Assembly: GCA_016342745.1 (NCBI GenBank)
Contig: JAEINT010000008.1
Location: forward strand, 124,001 to 188,000
Length of the DNA stretch: 64,000 bases
Source of the DNA: Labilibaculum sp.
GTDB taxonomy: Bacteria; Bacteroidota; Bacteroidia; Bacteroidales; Marinifilaceae
Direction: 5' to 3'
Positions within the stretch are counted from its first letter, which is position 1; each line of letters starts with the position of its first letter. The notes beneath the pieces are model-generated. The model did no database searches, was not told the DNA's origin, and saw only the letters and a list, made by a program, of their open reading frames with translations. Made by a program: the position numbers and the translations under genes. Shown here in pieces: positions 37,195-46,469 of this stretch.

Positions 37195-37232
37195 AAAAAA
37201 AAAGCTGGAGAGCATATAAAATGCTCTCCAGC
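37195..37232 (-). terminator. Terminator of the SPOR-clpS-nfeD-floA operon
   Basis: A perfect 12-bp stem, GCTGGAGAGCAT and ATGCTCTCCAGC, loop ATAAA, followed by T9 on the minus strand, 22 bases after the floA stop. Confidence 0.92.
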
Positions 37233-37254
37233 GAGTATCTAAAATCAATTTTTC

Positions 37255-38232
37255 TTATTTCTTTTTCCCTTTATCGGAAGGTTTTGCAATATTATCTCTC
37301 ATGCTAGTATCCGCTTCGATATTCTTCATGCGATAATAATCCATAATTCCCAATTGTCCATTTCTGAATGCTTCAGCCATTGCTTTTGGAACTTCTGCTT
37401 CTGCTTCAATAACCTTTGCTTTCATTTCTTGAGCAAGAGATTTATTTTCTTGTTCAGATGCAACAGCCATAGCTCTTCTTTCTTCAGCTTTAGCTTGTGC
37501 AATTTTCAAATCTGCATCAGCTTGATCTGTTTGAAGAACAGCACCAATATTTTTTCCTATATCGATATCAGCAATATCAATCGATAAAATCTCGAAAGCT
37601 GTACCTGCATCTAATCCTTTTTCCAAAACTACCCTTGAAATATAATCTGGGTTCTCTAGAACCGATTTATGCGACTCATTCGAACCAATAGAAGATACAA
37701 TACCTTCACCAACTCTTGCCAATACTGTTTCTTCTCCAGCACCACCAACTAATTGACGAATATTAGCTCTTACAGTAACCCTTGCCTTTGCAATTAACTG
37801 AATACCATCTTTCGAAACAGCAGTAACAGGAGGCGTGTTAATCACCTTAGGAATTACACTCATTTGAACGGCTTCGTAAACATCTCTACCAGCCAAATCA
37901 ATTGCAGTAGCCATTTTAAAAGTCAAATCGATATTTGCTTTTGATGCTGAAACCAACGCATGAGTTACTTGAGACACATGTCCGCCTGCTAAAAAATGGG
38001 CTTCCAATTCATCTCTATTTAATTCAAGTCCTGCTTTTGTACTTTCAATTAGAGCACTTACAATAACCTTTGGAGGAACTTTTCTCCAACGCATAAAAAC
38101 AAGTTGAATTAAGGAAATTCTCACTCCTGATAAAAGAGCAGAGAACCATAAAGCAACAGGAATAAATACAAACAAAATGTACATACCCACTCCAATTGCG
38201 ACAATCAATAACGCCAATGCACCAATTTCCAT
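37255..38232 (-). CDS. floA: Flotillin-like protein FloA
   Basis: A 325-residue member of the FloA (UPF0365) family. A membrane-anchoring hydrophobic hairpin (about 4-40) is followed by an SPFH-like domain ([53 protein letters not shown]-like) and a coiled-coil with repeated Glu-Ala ([32 protein letters not shown]). FloA organises functional membrane microdomains. It lies ten bases after nfeD, the usual partner whose product is needed for flotillin function, and ends the operon with a strong terminator. Confidence 0.95.
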   Translation of the reverse strand: MEIGALALLIVAIGVGMYILFVFIPVALWFSALLSGVRISLIQLVFMRWRKVPPKVIVSALIESTKAGLELNRDELEAHFLAGGHVSQVTHALVSASKANIDLTFKMATAIDLAGRDVYEAVQMSVIPKVINTPPVTAVSKDGIQLIAKARVTVRANIRQLVGGAGEETVLARVGEGIVSSIGSNESHKSVLENPDYISRVVLEKGLDAGTAFEILSIDIADIDIGKNIGAVLQTDQADADLKIAQAKAEERRAMAVASEQENKSLAQEMKAKVIEAEAEVPKAMAEAFRNGQLGIMDYYRMKNIEADTSMRDNIAKPSDKGKKK

Positions 38233-38242
38233 TAGAATAATT

Positions 38243-38707
38243 TTAAATAGGTTTTACAATTACAATCTTATCAATAACGTCAACAACCTCTACATTTGTT
38301 TTTTCATCAATATAAACGCCAGTAGATTTTGCTTCAACAATTTTCTTATTCAATTTAATTTTTCCCATTGGAGCTAAACGAGATACACATATGCCCTGAT
38401 CCCCAACAGTTATATCTTCTGACTCTAACTTTTCAACTTTAGAATCTATTTCTGCTTTTAACATGATTTTTTGCCATGTTTTAGACTTTAAAGCCACAGC
38501 TAATGAGATACCACAAAAAATTAAGGTTCCTAAAACCGTCATATGCCCAATGGAGCTACCATAATGATCATATGAAAGATAAATTCCACCACCAATCATC
38601 AATACACCTCCTAAAGCTGCAACCGTGACTCCAGGAATTACCAAAAATTCCAACAGCAACAAACCAATTCCTAAAACAATAAGAAGAACAATAATAAAAA
38701 TGGTCAT
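38243..38707 (-). CDS. NfeD-like membrane protein
   Basis: A 154-residue short NfeD protein: two to three hydrophobic helices (about 3-20, 28-45, 55-72) followed by an OB-fold domain ([40 protein letters not shown]). Short NfeD proteins pair with flotillins. It lacks the ClpP-like protease domain of long NfeD forms. ATG 38707 lies 26 bases after clpS, and floA follows after ten bases. Confidence 0.92.
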   Translation of the reverse strand: MTIFIIVLLIVLGIGLLLLEFLVIPGVTVAALGGVLMIGGGIYLSYDHYGSSIGHMTVLGTLIFCGISLAVALKSKTWQKIMLKAEIDSKVEKLESEDITVGDQGICVSRLAPMGKIKLNKKIVEAKSTGVYIDEKTNVEVVDVIDKIVIVKPI

Positions 38708-38733
38708 GAACTATATTTATAAGTTATTAGATA

Positions 38734-39018
38734 CTATACAATTTTAACTTTTAATCCTTTTTCAGCCAATAGGTCTCGCATTGGCTTAATCGTACTCATC
38801 TTTCCCTTCTTCACATCGCATTTGCCTTTGTAATGCGTGATGTAAGCACACTGCTCAGCCTGATTAGGATCATGCCTACACACATCAACTAATGCTTCTA
38901 CGACAAAATCAAAGGTGTGAAAATCATCATTAATCAATAATAATGTATTCCGATTAAGAAGATCATTTATCGCATCTTCTTCCTTTTTGTCTATTTCTGT
39001 ATCCTTACACTCTAACAT
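38734..39018 (-). CDS. clpS: ATP-dependent Clp protease adaptor ClpS
   Basis: A 94-residue ClpS. After a charged N-terminal tail come LLLINDDFHTFDFVVEALVD (the N-degron pocket region, with the Asn-Asp pair) and AEQCAYITHYKGKCDV. ClpS hands proteins with destabilising N-terminal residues to ClpA/ClpC. It lies 12 bases after the SPOR protein gene and 26 before nfeD. Its presence between envelope genes is probably only operon packing. Confidence 0.92.
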   Translation of the reverse strand: MLECKDTEIDKKEEDAINDLLNRNTLLLINDDFHTFDFVVEALVDVCRHDPNQAEQCAYITHYKGKCDVKKGKMSTIKPMRDLLAEKGLKVKIV

Positions 39019-39030
39019 CAGGAATTAAAA

Positions 39031-41244
39031 TTACTGTCTTAGAATTTCAAGAGCCTGTTGAATCGTAATCTTATCTTTACCCGAAAAAGCAACAGTAAAG
39101 GCATCACTCAAGCCGGCTTCTCTTAATTCCATTTTTAATTTACTCACTTTGCTATAAGAATCAAAGTTTCCTACTGTACAAATGGTATAATCCCTATAGT
39201 CTTTACTATAATTAACACCATATTTTGAGAATTTCACTAATTTCTCTTTCACATCAGCAGGAACTTCACTGGAAAAAGCGCCAACTTGAACTTTGAAACT
39301 AACCTTATCATCACCTACTACTGCTGTTGTTTTAGGAACAGAAGTAATATCTGGTTTTACCTGTGGTGTTGGTTTGTAATCTTGATCGGTAACTTTAAGC
39401 GCTGATGCTAAACTAACTTTAACACCATCTTTGTAAGCCACAACAAAAGTATTTGGAAACAATTGTCTAACCTCCGGAACTTCTTTTTTAGCATCCGCAA
39501 AAGTCATGTAATTTCCAACCATATATTTATACAGTTTTCCATTACCAACAATCTCCTCTTTTACAGCATCTAATCCAGAAAAGAAACTAGATTCGGCTCT
39601 ATTCGAGAATACTCCTACCTGTAAATGATACACGTAGCCATGCTCATTTGATGTATCATATTTAAAGTCTGATCTTGAATTCACATTTGTAGTAGAAAGC
39701 TTCTCCGAACTCATCACTAATTTTTCCTTTTTAGGCTGAGTTCGAACCTCTGCACTTACGGTACCAATAATATTTTCAGCAAGGTAAGTTGCCTCTGTCG
39801 TTTTAGCTTGAACCAGTTTATTTTCTGCTTGCTTTGTTAATTCAAACGACTTTTGTTCTAATTTCGATATTTTATTAGCAAGTGCATTATGCGACATTCC
39901 TTCCAAACCACTCAGCTGCTTTCTTAATCCGTCGGTTGTTCCAATCAAACTATCAGAGTTGAATTGATCATTTTTAGCTTCAATAAAAATTTCTTTCGCT
40001 TGATTCGACTTAAATTCATTTAAATAATGATAAGTCAATTCACTATTAACAGGAAAGTTAAAATACGGAAAATCGTTCTCATTATACTTCATCGCGTATT
40101 GAGGTTCATTTGTCTTATTACCAGCAAACCTATTTGTAGTAGTAGAACTTCCTTCTTTCAACACAGCAATATCCGCCAACAAGCCAGGGTTCATAACAAC
40201 TTTTTGCTCAGAATAATCTGCGAGTTTAATTTTATAGATGGTAACTTCATTTTTACCATTCTCTCTACTGGAGATGAAATTCGCATATTCCTCATTTAAT
40301 CCCGTTGCAAAAAACAAATCATTCGATGTGGAATTTATTGGAAACCCAATATTTTGAGGCTCCGTCCAAGTATCTGAAATTTCATTGTAAATCGATTTGA
40401 AGATATCAAATCCACCCATGCTATTATGCCCTTGCGAACTAAAGTAAAGTGTTCTGCCATCATTAGACATGAAAGGATATACCTCATCGTAAACCGTATT
40501 CAAAGCAGTAAGTGCTTCCCATTCTCCCCAGCCACCATTTTTCAATCTTTTGGCTCTATACAAATCTCTTCCTGTTTTTTTATTCTTTCCAAAACTAGAA
40601 AAATAAATGTATTGACCTTTGTTCGCTAAACAGGCTACATCTTTATCACCTGTTCCATCGTATCTTGATTTAATCGACTTGCTTTTCTTTGATAATCTAT
40701 CGCCAAACCCCTCAACTGTATAGTATCTAAAAAACTCATTGCGATCGACTATTTTCTTCTTTTTCAAATCTACAACATAATAAGAATTCACAAGAGGAAG
40801 ACCGTTCTGACACATCTCTATAAGTCGATCAATACCAATCGATTTCTTCTTATAATACTCTCTGAATTTACGGTAATAGCGGATTGCTGAATTAAACTGA
40901 TAATCCATATGAAATGCACGCCCCAAATAATAAGGCACAGATGCATTCACATTTTTAGCAGATGCAATTTTCAAATGAAGAATAGCTTCTTTAATATTTT
41001 TATTTTCCTCTACCTGACAAACTCCCAAATAATAATTGTATTCAGGATCCTGCGGGTATACATTTATTAATTCTTGATACAAAGGTAATGCTCCTGAATA
41101 GTTCTCTCCATCGAAGAAAGTAAAGGCTTCCTCCTCTATCTGTTGTTCCGTTTTTCCTCCACTAAAACTTTGGGCATTCACCAATTGAATGAAGAAAAAA
41201 GAAATAAAAAGTAAGCTGTAATGTAATCTCATTTTATTATTCAT
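39031..41244 (-). CDS. TPR/PD40-propeller protein with two SPOR-like domains
   Basis: A 737-residue exported protein; signal peptide ends QLVNAQ. Residues about 30-150 are TPR-like (LPLYQELINVYPQDPEYNYYLGVC). Residues about 175-380 hold PD40/WD40-like blades (YIYFSSFGKNKKTGRDLY, LYFSSQGHNSMGGFDIFKS). A low-complexity coiled region follows to about 525, then two SPOR-like repeats at about 540-610 and 660-737 (YHLQVGVFSNRAES, SFKVQVGAFSSEV). The TPR plus propeller part resembles PorE of the T9SS, which ends in OmpA; here SPOR domains, which bind denuded peptidoglycan, take that place. Role inferred: envelope anchoring. First gene of the clpS-nfeD-floA operon; a later ATG at 41232 is also possible. 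Confidence 0.8.
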   Translation of the reverse strand: MNNKMRLHYSLLFISFFFIQLVNAQSFSGGKTEQQIEEEAFTFFDGENYSGALPLYQELINVYPQDPEYNYYLGVCQVEENKNIKEAILHLKIASAKNVNASVPYYLGRAFHMDYQFNSAIRYYRKFREYYKKKSIGIDRLIEMCQNGLPLVNSYYVVDLKKKKIVDRNEFFRYYTVEGFGDRLSKKSKSIKSRYDGTGDKDVACLANKGQYIYFSSFGKNKKTGRDLYRAKRLKNGGWGEWEALTALNTVYDEVYPFMSNDGRTLYFSSQGHNSMGGFDIFKSIYNEISDTWTEPQNIGFPINSTSNDLFFATGLNEEYANFISSRENGKNEVTIYKIKLADYSEQKVVMNPGLLADIAVLKEGSSTTTNRFAGNKTNEPQYAMKYNENDFPYFNFPVNSELTYHYLNEFKSNQAKEIFIEAKNDQFNSDSLIGTTDGLRKQLSGLEGMSHNALANKISKLEQKSFELTKQAENKLVQAKTTEATYLAENIIGTVSAEVRTQPKKEKLVMSSEKLSTTNVNSRSDFKYDTSNEHGYVYHLQVGVFSNRAESSFFSGLDAVKEEIVGNGKLYKYMVGNYMTFADAKKEVPEVRQLFPNTFVVAYKDGVKVSLASALKVTDQDYKPTPQVKPDITSVPKTTAVVGDDKVSFKVQVGAFSSEVPADVKEKLVKFSKYGVNYSKDYRDYTICTVGNFDSYSKVSKLKMELREAGLSDAFTVAFSGKDKITIQQALEILRQ

Positions 41245-41610
41245 AGAATTAATTTCTTGAAAATGGAATTCGGTAAAACATAAAATACTTCCCTCCAGTT
41301 AACAACAAAAAACAAATCATCAGCAATATCATCAGCAATTCCTAGGAATTAGCTCATGAAAAATGCAGGACTTAACAAAAAGTCAATATAGTAATTATTT
41401 TATAACAAAGATAATATATAATGTGTAAGTACGAAATTAGCACCTAGTGATTAAGATTAACAAAATATTTAAATAACAAGGCAAAAAAGAAATTTCAAAA
41501 ACCTCTTTTAAGAAGCTTTTTTTTTTAACTTCAATGGTTGATAATTTTAACAAGAAAAATTCGTACCTGTAGTCTTATAAAGGTATATTTGTATTTCAAA
41601 TATTGAATCG
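41245..41610. promoter_or_regulatory. Divergent control region, SPOR operon / bcp
   Basis: 366 bases without a gene. On the minus strand TATCTTTG (41413-41406) matches the -7 element for the SPOR operon; on the plus strand TATATTTG (41584-41591) does so for bcp, only 19 bases before its ATG. Neither has a clear -33 TTG at the right distance. A 12-base tandem repeat followed by a palindrome at 41316-41350 is listed separately. Confidence 0.4.
41316..41350. repeat. Tandem 12-mer and 14-bp palindrome
   Basis: ATCATCAGCAAT occurs twice head to tail (41316-41327, 41328-41339) and merges into the perfect palindrome AATTCCTAGGAATT (41337-41350). It lies about 75-105 bases upstream of the SPOR gene start, a plausible regulator site. 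Confidence 0.6.
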
Positions 41611-42078
41611 ATGACACAATTAAAAGAAGGAGATAAAGCACCAGAATTCACTGGCTTAAATCAAGATGAAAAAGAATTAAAACTATCTGATTTTAAAGGA
41701 AAAAAAGTCATTCTTTACTTTTACCCAAAGGACAACACACCTGGATGTACTGCTGAATCATGTAATTTAAATGAAAATTACGATGAGCTTACAAAAAAAG
41801 GATTTGAAGTTATTGGAGTAAGCCCAGATAAAATTGCCTCGCACCAAAAGTTTATTGCAAAATACAATTTGGCATTTAATTTAATTGCTGACACAGAAAA
41901 AGAAATTCTGGAAGCTTATGGAGCTTGGGGATTGAAAAAACTTTATGGCAGGGAATATATGGGTGTAATTAGAACCACTTTCGTGATTTCGGAAGATGGA
42001 ATAATCGAAAAAATATTTCCAAAAGTAAAAACGAAAGATCACACCAATCAGATTCTTTCTGAAATGGGGTTACAATAG
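41611..42078 (+). CDS. bcp: Thioredoxin-dependent thiol peroxidase (Bcp/PrxQ)
   Basis: A 155-residue peroxiredoxin of the PrxQ/BCP group. Motifs: KEGDKAPEFTGLNQDEKELKLSDFKGKK-type start (seen as EGDKAPEF and LSDFKGKKVILYFYPKD), peroxidatic cysteine in NTPGCTAE with the resolving cysteine five residues later (SCNLNENY), and GVIRTTFVISEDG near the end. It reduces hydrogen peroxide and organic hydroperoxides using thioredoxin. recA begins 25 bases after the stop, so they are probably co-transcribed, linking peroxide defence and DNA repair. Confidence 0.95.
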   Translation: MTQLKEGDKAPEFTGLNQDEKELKLSDFKGKKVILYFYPKDNTPGCTAESCNLNENYDELTKKGFEVIGVSPDKIASHQKFIAKYNLAFNLIADTEKEILEAYGAWGLKKLYGREYMGVIRTTFVISEDGIIEKIFPKVKTKDHTNQILSEMGLQ

Positions 42079-42103
42079 AAAATAAATAATTGAATAATAT
42101 ATT

Positions 42104-43123
42104 ATGAGCGCAAAAGAAGTTGCAGAGATCAACAAAGAAAAGCTGAAAGCACTTCAGCTAACCATGGAGAAAATCGACAAGACCTATGGTAAAGGTGCTA
42201 TCATGAAAATGGGCGACAATGCCATTGTAGATGTACCAACCATCTCAACAGGATCTTTATCCTTAGATATGGCTTTGGGTGTGGGAGGACTTCCACGAGG
42301 AAGAATCATTGAAATTTATGGTCCAGAATCTTCAGGTAAAACAACCCTAGCTATTCATGCCATTGCTGAAACACAAAAAGCAGGTGGTATTGCAGCAATT
42401 ATCGATGCAGAACACGCTTTTGATCGTTCGTATGCTGAAAGATTAGGTGTTGATACTGAAAACTTATTAATATCTCAGCCAGATAATGGTGAACAAGCAT
42501 TGGAAATTACAGATCAATTGATTCGCTCTTCGGCGATTGACTTGGTAGTAATTGACTCGGTTGCAGCCCTAACTCCTAAAGCGGAAATTGAAGGCGAAAT
42601 GGGAGAATCAAAAATGGGTTTACAAGCTCGTTTGATGTCTCAAGCTCTTCGTAAATTAACTGGTAACATCAACAAAACAAACACAACTTGTATTTTCATT
42701 AACCAGTTGCGTGAGAAAATTGGTGTGATGTTTGGTAACCCAGAAACAACAACTGGTGGTAATGCACTTAAATTTTATGCTTCGGTTCGTTTGGATATCA
42801 GAAGAATTGGACAAATTAAAGATGGCGATGAAGTAAATGGTAACCACACACGTGTGAAGGTTGTTAAAAACAAAGTTGCACCTCCATTCCGTAAAGCTGA
42901 ATTCGATATCATTTATGGTGAAGGTATTTCTAAAACTGGTGAAATCATCGATTTAGGTGTTACTTACAACATCATTAAAAAGAGTGGTTCATGGTTCTCT
43001 TACGGCGATACTAAATTAGGACAAGGTCGTGAAGGTGTTAGAAGATTACTTACCGACAACGTAGAATTAGCAGAAGAATTAGAAGCTAAAATTATTGACG
43101 CTATCAATAATCCTGCAGAATAA
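42104..43123 (+). CDS. recA: Recombinase RecA
   Basis: A full-length 339-residue RecA. Walker A is GPESSGKTT, Walker B region [19 protein letters not shown], loop L1 [18 protein letters not shown], and L2 [19 protein letters not shown]. It forms the filament for homologous recombination and triggers SOS LexA cleavage. I see no LexA-like box upstream; it appears to depend on the bcp promoter. The acidic C-terminal tail is short ([15 protein letters not shown]). A hairpin terminator follows. Confidence 0.98.
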   Translation: MSAKEVAEINKEKLKALQLTMEKIDKTYGKGAIMKMGDNAIVDVPTISTGSLSLDMALGVGGLPRGRIIEIYGPESSGKTTLAIHAIAETQKAGGIAAIIDAEHAFDRSYAERLGVDTENLLISQPDNGEQALEITDQLIRSSAIDLVVIDSVAALTPKAEIEGEMGESKMGLQARLMSQALRKLTGNINKTNTTCIFINQLREKIGVMFGNPETTTGGNALKFYASVRLDIRRIGQIKDGDEVNGNHTRVKVVKNKVAPPFRKAEFDIIYGEGISKTGEIIDLGVTYNIIKKSGSWFSYGDTKLGQGREGVRRLLTDNVELAEELEAKIIDAINNPAE

Positions 43124-43148
43124 TTAATTCTCAAACAATACAATAAAA

Positions 43149-43177
43149 AGGCTCTCGCACTGCGAGGGTCTTTTTTT
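43149..43177 (+). terminator. Terminator after recA
   Basis: Stem with CTCGC/GCGAG core (43154-43158, 43162-43166), extended by G-T and G-C pairs, loop ACT, then T8. Confidence 0.85.
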
Positions 43178-43334
43178 ATGGCATCTCGTTTTTCGCACCA
43201 AATCATAAAATCACCAAAGACGTATGCAATACCCCTCTACGGCAATTTCATTCCTATTTGTTCATTGATAATTGTTCATTCTTCATTACATTTACCGTGC
43301 TGAAACTTATTTAAATCAACAAACACATACCATC

Positions 43335-45428
43335 ATGAAAAACAAAAACCTTTTGCTAGGCTTAGCACTTGTTACTGGATTAACATCCTGTCAACAAAAA
43401 GCTGAGGAACCAAAAGATGATTCATCTTACAAAACACCCGAAACCAAATTGGCATCAGACATTATGACTCCAGAGGTTTTGTGGTCGTTTGGACGCATGG
43501 GAGGAGAAAGCATCTCACCTGATGAAAAAACGGTTCTTTACGGAGTTACCCATTTCAACAAAGAAGAAAACAAATCATACAGAGATCTTTACACACTACC
43601 TGTAGCTGGCGGTGATGCTACTCAAATCACAAGCACCAAAGGAAAAGAATTTGGCGAAAGCTGGACAAAAGATGGAAAAATTGCTTTCATGTCGGCAGAA
43701 AGTGGCTCGGTGCAAGTATGGGAAATGAATGCAGATGGAAGCAGTAGAGTTCAATTAACCGATATTAAAGGTGGTATTTCTGGATTTAAGTTCTCTCCAG
43801 ATGAATCAAAAATAGTTTACTCTGCAGAAGTTAAACTAGAAGAAAACGTTCAAGACAAGCATCCTGATTTAGACAAAGCAAATGCTCGTGTAATTGGAGA
43901 TGAATTCTATCGTCATTGGGATAATTGGGTAGAAACTTATACTCACCTTTTTGTTGCTGACCTTACAAAAGGAGCAATGCTTAAAAATGGTAAAGACCTT
44001 ATGCCAGGTGAAAAATGGGAAGCTCCTGTTCGTCCTTGGGGTGGAATGGAACAAGTAGGCTGGACAATTGATGGCAAAAATATTGCTTATTCTTCTCGTA
44101 AAAAAACGGGAGTTGCTTATGCTACATCAACCAATACCGATATCTATTTCTACAATGTAGAAAATGGAGAAACCAAGAACATGACTGAAGGAATGATGGG
44201 ATACGATCAAAACATCGCATTTTCTCCTGATGGAAAATACATGGCTTGGGAAAGCATGGAACGTGAAGGTTATGAGGCCGATCAAATTAGATTGTTTTTA
44301 TTGGATTTAGCTACTGGCGAGAAAAAATACATGACCAAAGGCTTCGATCAAAACGCTGGTCACCTAACATGGACGAAAGACAGTAAGTCTATCTACTTTA
44401 TTTCTGATTGGCATGCAACTGATGAAATTTACCGTATGGATATAGCTGATGCTAAGATTCACAAAATCACAGAAGGTGTTCACAACTACCAATCGATTCA
44501 TCCTGTTGGCGACAAATTAATTGCAAAGCGAGTATCCATGAGCAAGCCTGCTGAATTGTACAATGTAGATGCAACATCGGGCGAAGCAACAGAAATCTCT
44601 TTCATAAACAAACACATTTTAGACCAGCTTAGCCTGGCTACAGTTGAGAAAAGATGGGTAAAAACCACTGATAACAAGCAAATGTTGGTTTGGGTAATTA
44701 AGCCTCCACATTTCGATGCAAATAAAAAATACCCTGCATTGCTTTACTGCCAAGGCGGACCACAAGGAACTGTTTCGCAGTTTTGGAGCTACCGTTGGAA
44801 TTTCCAGATGATGGCTGCAAATGACTATGTTGTTGTTGCTCCTAACCGAAGAGGCCTTCCTGGATTTGGAAAAGAATGGTGTGAGCAAATTTCTGGCGAT
44901 TACGGTGGACAAAACATGAAGGATTACCTTTCGGCTATCGATAATGTAAAAGCTGAGAAGTATGTTGATGAAGATCGCTTAGGTTGTGTTGGTGCATCTT
45001 ACGGTGGGTTCTCTGCTTTCTGGTTAGCTGGTAACCACAACAAAAGATTTAAAGCATTTATTGCTCACGATGGTATGTTCAACTTAGAAGCACAATACCT
45101 TGAAACAGAAGAAATGTGGTTTGTAAATTGGGATCTTGGCGGACCTTTCTGGGACAAAAGCAACAAGATTGCACAGCGTTCTTACGCGAACTCACCTCAC
45201 AAATTTGTTGACAAATGGGATACTCCAATCATGGTGATCCATGGGGAAAAAGACTATCGTATTGTCGCTTCGCAAGGCATGCAAGCATTCAACGCTGCTC
45301 GCCTAAGAGGAATCCCTGCTAAATACCTATATTATCCAGAAGAAAACCATTGGGTGCTTGGTGCACAAAATGGAATTTTATGGCAACGTGAATTTGCTAG
45401 CTGGTTAGATAAATGGTTAAAGAAATAG
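43335..45428 (+). CDS. S9 family peptidase, lipoprotein
   Basis: 697 residues from ATG 43335; the longer frame from 43272 would hide the signal. The lipoprotein signal MKNKNLLLGLALVTGLTSC has cysteine at residue 19. A beta-propeller follows (SISPDEKTVLYGVTHF, GFKFSPDESKIVYS, IAFSPDGKYMAWES, HLTWTKDSKSIYFIS) and a C-terminal alpha/beta hydrolase with Ser555 in GASYGGF, Asp640 in HGEKDY and His672 in EENHW. It is an acylaminoacyl/dipeptidyl-peptidase-type enzyme, probably membrane-tethered and facing the periplasm. Together with the soluble paralogue at 4887 it suggests peptide use as a nutrient. Confidence 0.92.
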   Translation: MKNKNLLLGLALVTGLTSCQQKAEEPKDDSSYKTPETKLASDIMTPEVLWSFGRMGGESISPDEKTVLYGVTHFNKEENKSYRDLYTLPVAGGDATQITSTKGKEFGESWTKDGKIAFMSAESGSVQVWEMNADGSSRVQLTDIKGGISGFKFSPDESKIVYSAEVKLEENVQDKHPDLDKANARVIGDEFYRHWDNWVETYTHLFVADLTKGAMLKNGKDLMPGEKWEAPVRPWGGMEQVGWTIDGKNIAYSSRKKTGVAYATSTNTDIYFYNVENGETKNMTEGMMGYDQNIAFSPDGKYMAWESMEREGYEADQIRLFLLDLATGEKKYMTKGFDQNAGHLTWTKDSKSIYFISDWHATDEIYRMDIADAKIHKITEGVHNYQSIHPVGDKLIAKRVSMSKPAELYNVDATSGEATEISFINKHILDQLSLATVEKRWVKTTDNKQMLVWVIKPPHFDANKKYPALLYCQGGPQGTVSQFWSYRWNFQMMAANDYVVVAPNRRGLPGFGKEWCEQISGDYGGQNMKDYLSAIDNVKAEKYVDEDRLGCVGASYGGFSAFWLAGNHNKRFKAFIAHDGMFNLEAQYLETEEMWFVNWDLGGPFWDKSNKIAQRSYANSPHKFVDKWDTPIMVIHGEKDYRIVASQGMQAFNAARLRGIPAKYLYYPEENHWVLGAQNGILWQREFASWLDKWLKK

Positions 45429-45453
45429 ATCCCAGATCTAACAGAATAGAATT

Positions 45454-45483
45454 ATCCCTGCCCTTTTTTGGTGGGGATTTTTT
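45454..45483 (+). terminator. Probable terminator after the S9 lipoprotein gene
   Basis: Interrupted stem ATCCC..CC with GG..GGGAT around a T-rich loop, then T6, 26 bases after the stop. Moderate stem. Confidence 0.5.
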
Positions 45484-45550
45484 GTTTCCTCTCTTTATTC
45501 AGTATTAGCCGTTTTTTTACCTAAGTTTGCAGAAATAATTAATTCCCTAC

Positions 45551-46465
45551 ATGAAGAAGTTTCTACTATCAACCACAGTACTTGCCATATTCGCATGCTT
45601 ACTTTGGGCTACACCATTTACTGCCATTAAAATTGGTTTAAAGTACACTACTCCTCTTCAATTTGCAGGAATCCGCTTCTTCTTATCAGGTCTTATCATA
45701 TTACCCTTCATAAAAGATTTAAAATACAAAGTACTCGAATCTAAAAAAAGATGGCGCTTTATTCTTTGGGTTGCCTTATTACAGACAACCTTTCTTTACG
45801 GATTATTTTACACTGGCATTAGTTATTTACCTGGAGCCTTAGGTGCAATGTTGATTGGAGCTCAACCTCTTTTCGCAGCAATAATGGCTCATATTATGCT
45901 GAAAAATGACAAAATGAACTGGCAAAAAATAATGGCCATTCTATTGGGTCTAACTGGGGTATGCATCATCAGCTTGGGAAGGGCAGATTTTGTTCTGTCT
46001 ACAACAATCCCTCTTGGTGTTGGAATCTTAATTTTGAATAATATCGTAGGGAGTACTGGCAATGTAATTGTTTCACGAGATGCCAAAGACATGCCACCTC
46101 GTGTTCTAGCATCCTTCTCGATGATTATTGGAGGAGCCGTATTAATGCTCATCTCAATCCCAGTTGAAAATCCATCATGGACTACCATTCACCCAAACGA
46201 ATATTATTATTCATTGGCATGGTTAGCAATGGTTTCTGCCTTTGCAATTACAATTTGGTTTGGCTTATTACAACGTCCTGGGGTTAAAGTTTCCAACCTA
46301 AACACATGGAAATTTATCATCCCAATTTTTGGTGCATTCTTAAGCTGGATGATTCTACCTGATGAACATCCAGATGTAATTTCAATTATTGGAATGTGCG
46401 TAATTGCCTTTAGTTTGCTTCTGGTAAATTTTCTCAACAGAAGGGCTGCAGCAAAAAAAGCTTAG
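45551..46465 (+). CDS. EamA/DMT family transporter
   Basis: A 304-residue protein with about ten hydrophobic helices in two EamA repeats of five. Landmarks: LLWATPFTAIKIGLKYTTPLQFAGIRF in the first repeat (conserved Trp and Arg region), LGAMLIGAQPLFAAIMAHI and IMAILLGLTGVCIIS, then a second repeat from about residue 155. The family exports metabolites such as amino acids or purines; substrate unclear. It ends four bases before the convergent ABC gene with no terminator between them. Confidence 0.92.
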   Translation: MKKFLLSTTVLAIFACLLWATPFTAIKIGLKYTTPLQFAGIRFFLSGLIILPFIKDLKYKVLESKKRWRFILWVALLQTTFLYGLFYTGISYLPGALGAMLIGAQPLFAAIMAHIMLKNDKMNWQKIMAILLGLTGVCIISLGRADFVLSTTIPLGVGILILNNIVGSTGNVIVSRDAKDMPPRVLASFSMIIGGAVLMLISIPVENPSWTTIHPNEYYYSLAWLAMVSAFAITIWFGLLQRPGVKVSNLNTWKFIIPIFGAFLSWMILPDEHPDVISIIGMCVIAFSLLLVNFLNRRAAAKKA

Positions 46466-46469
46466 CGCT

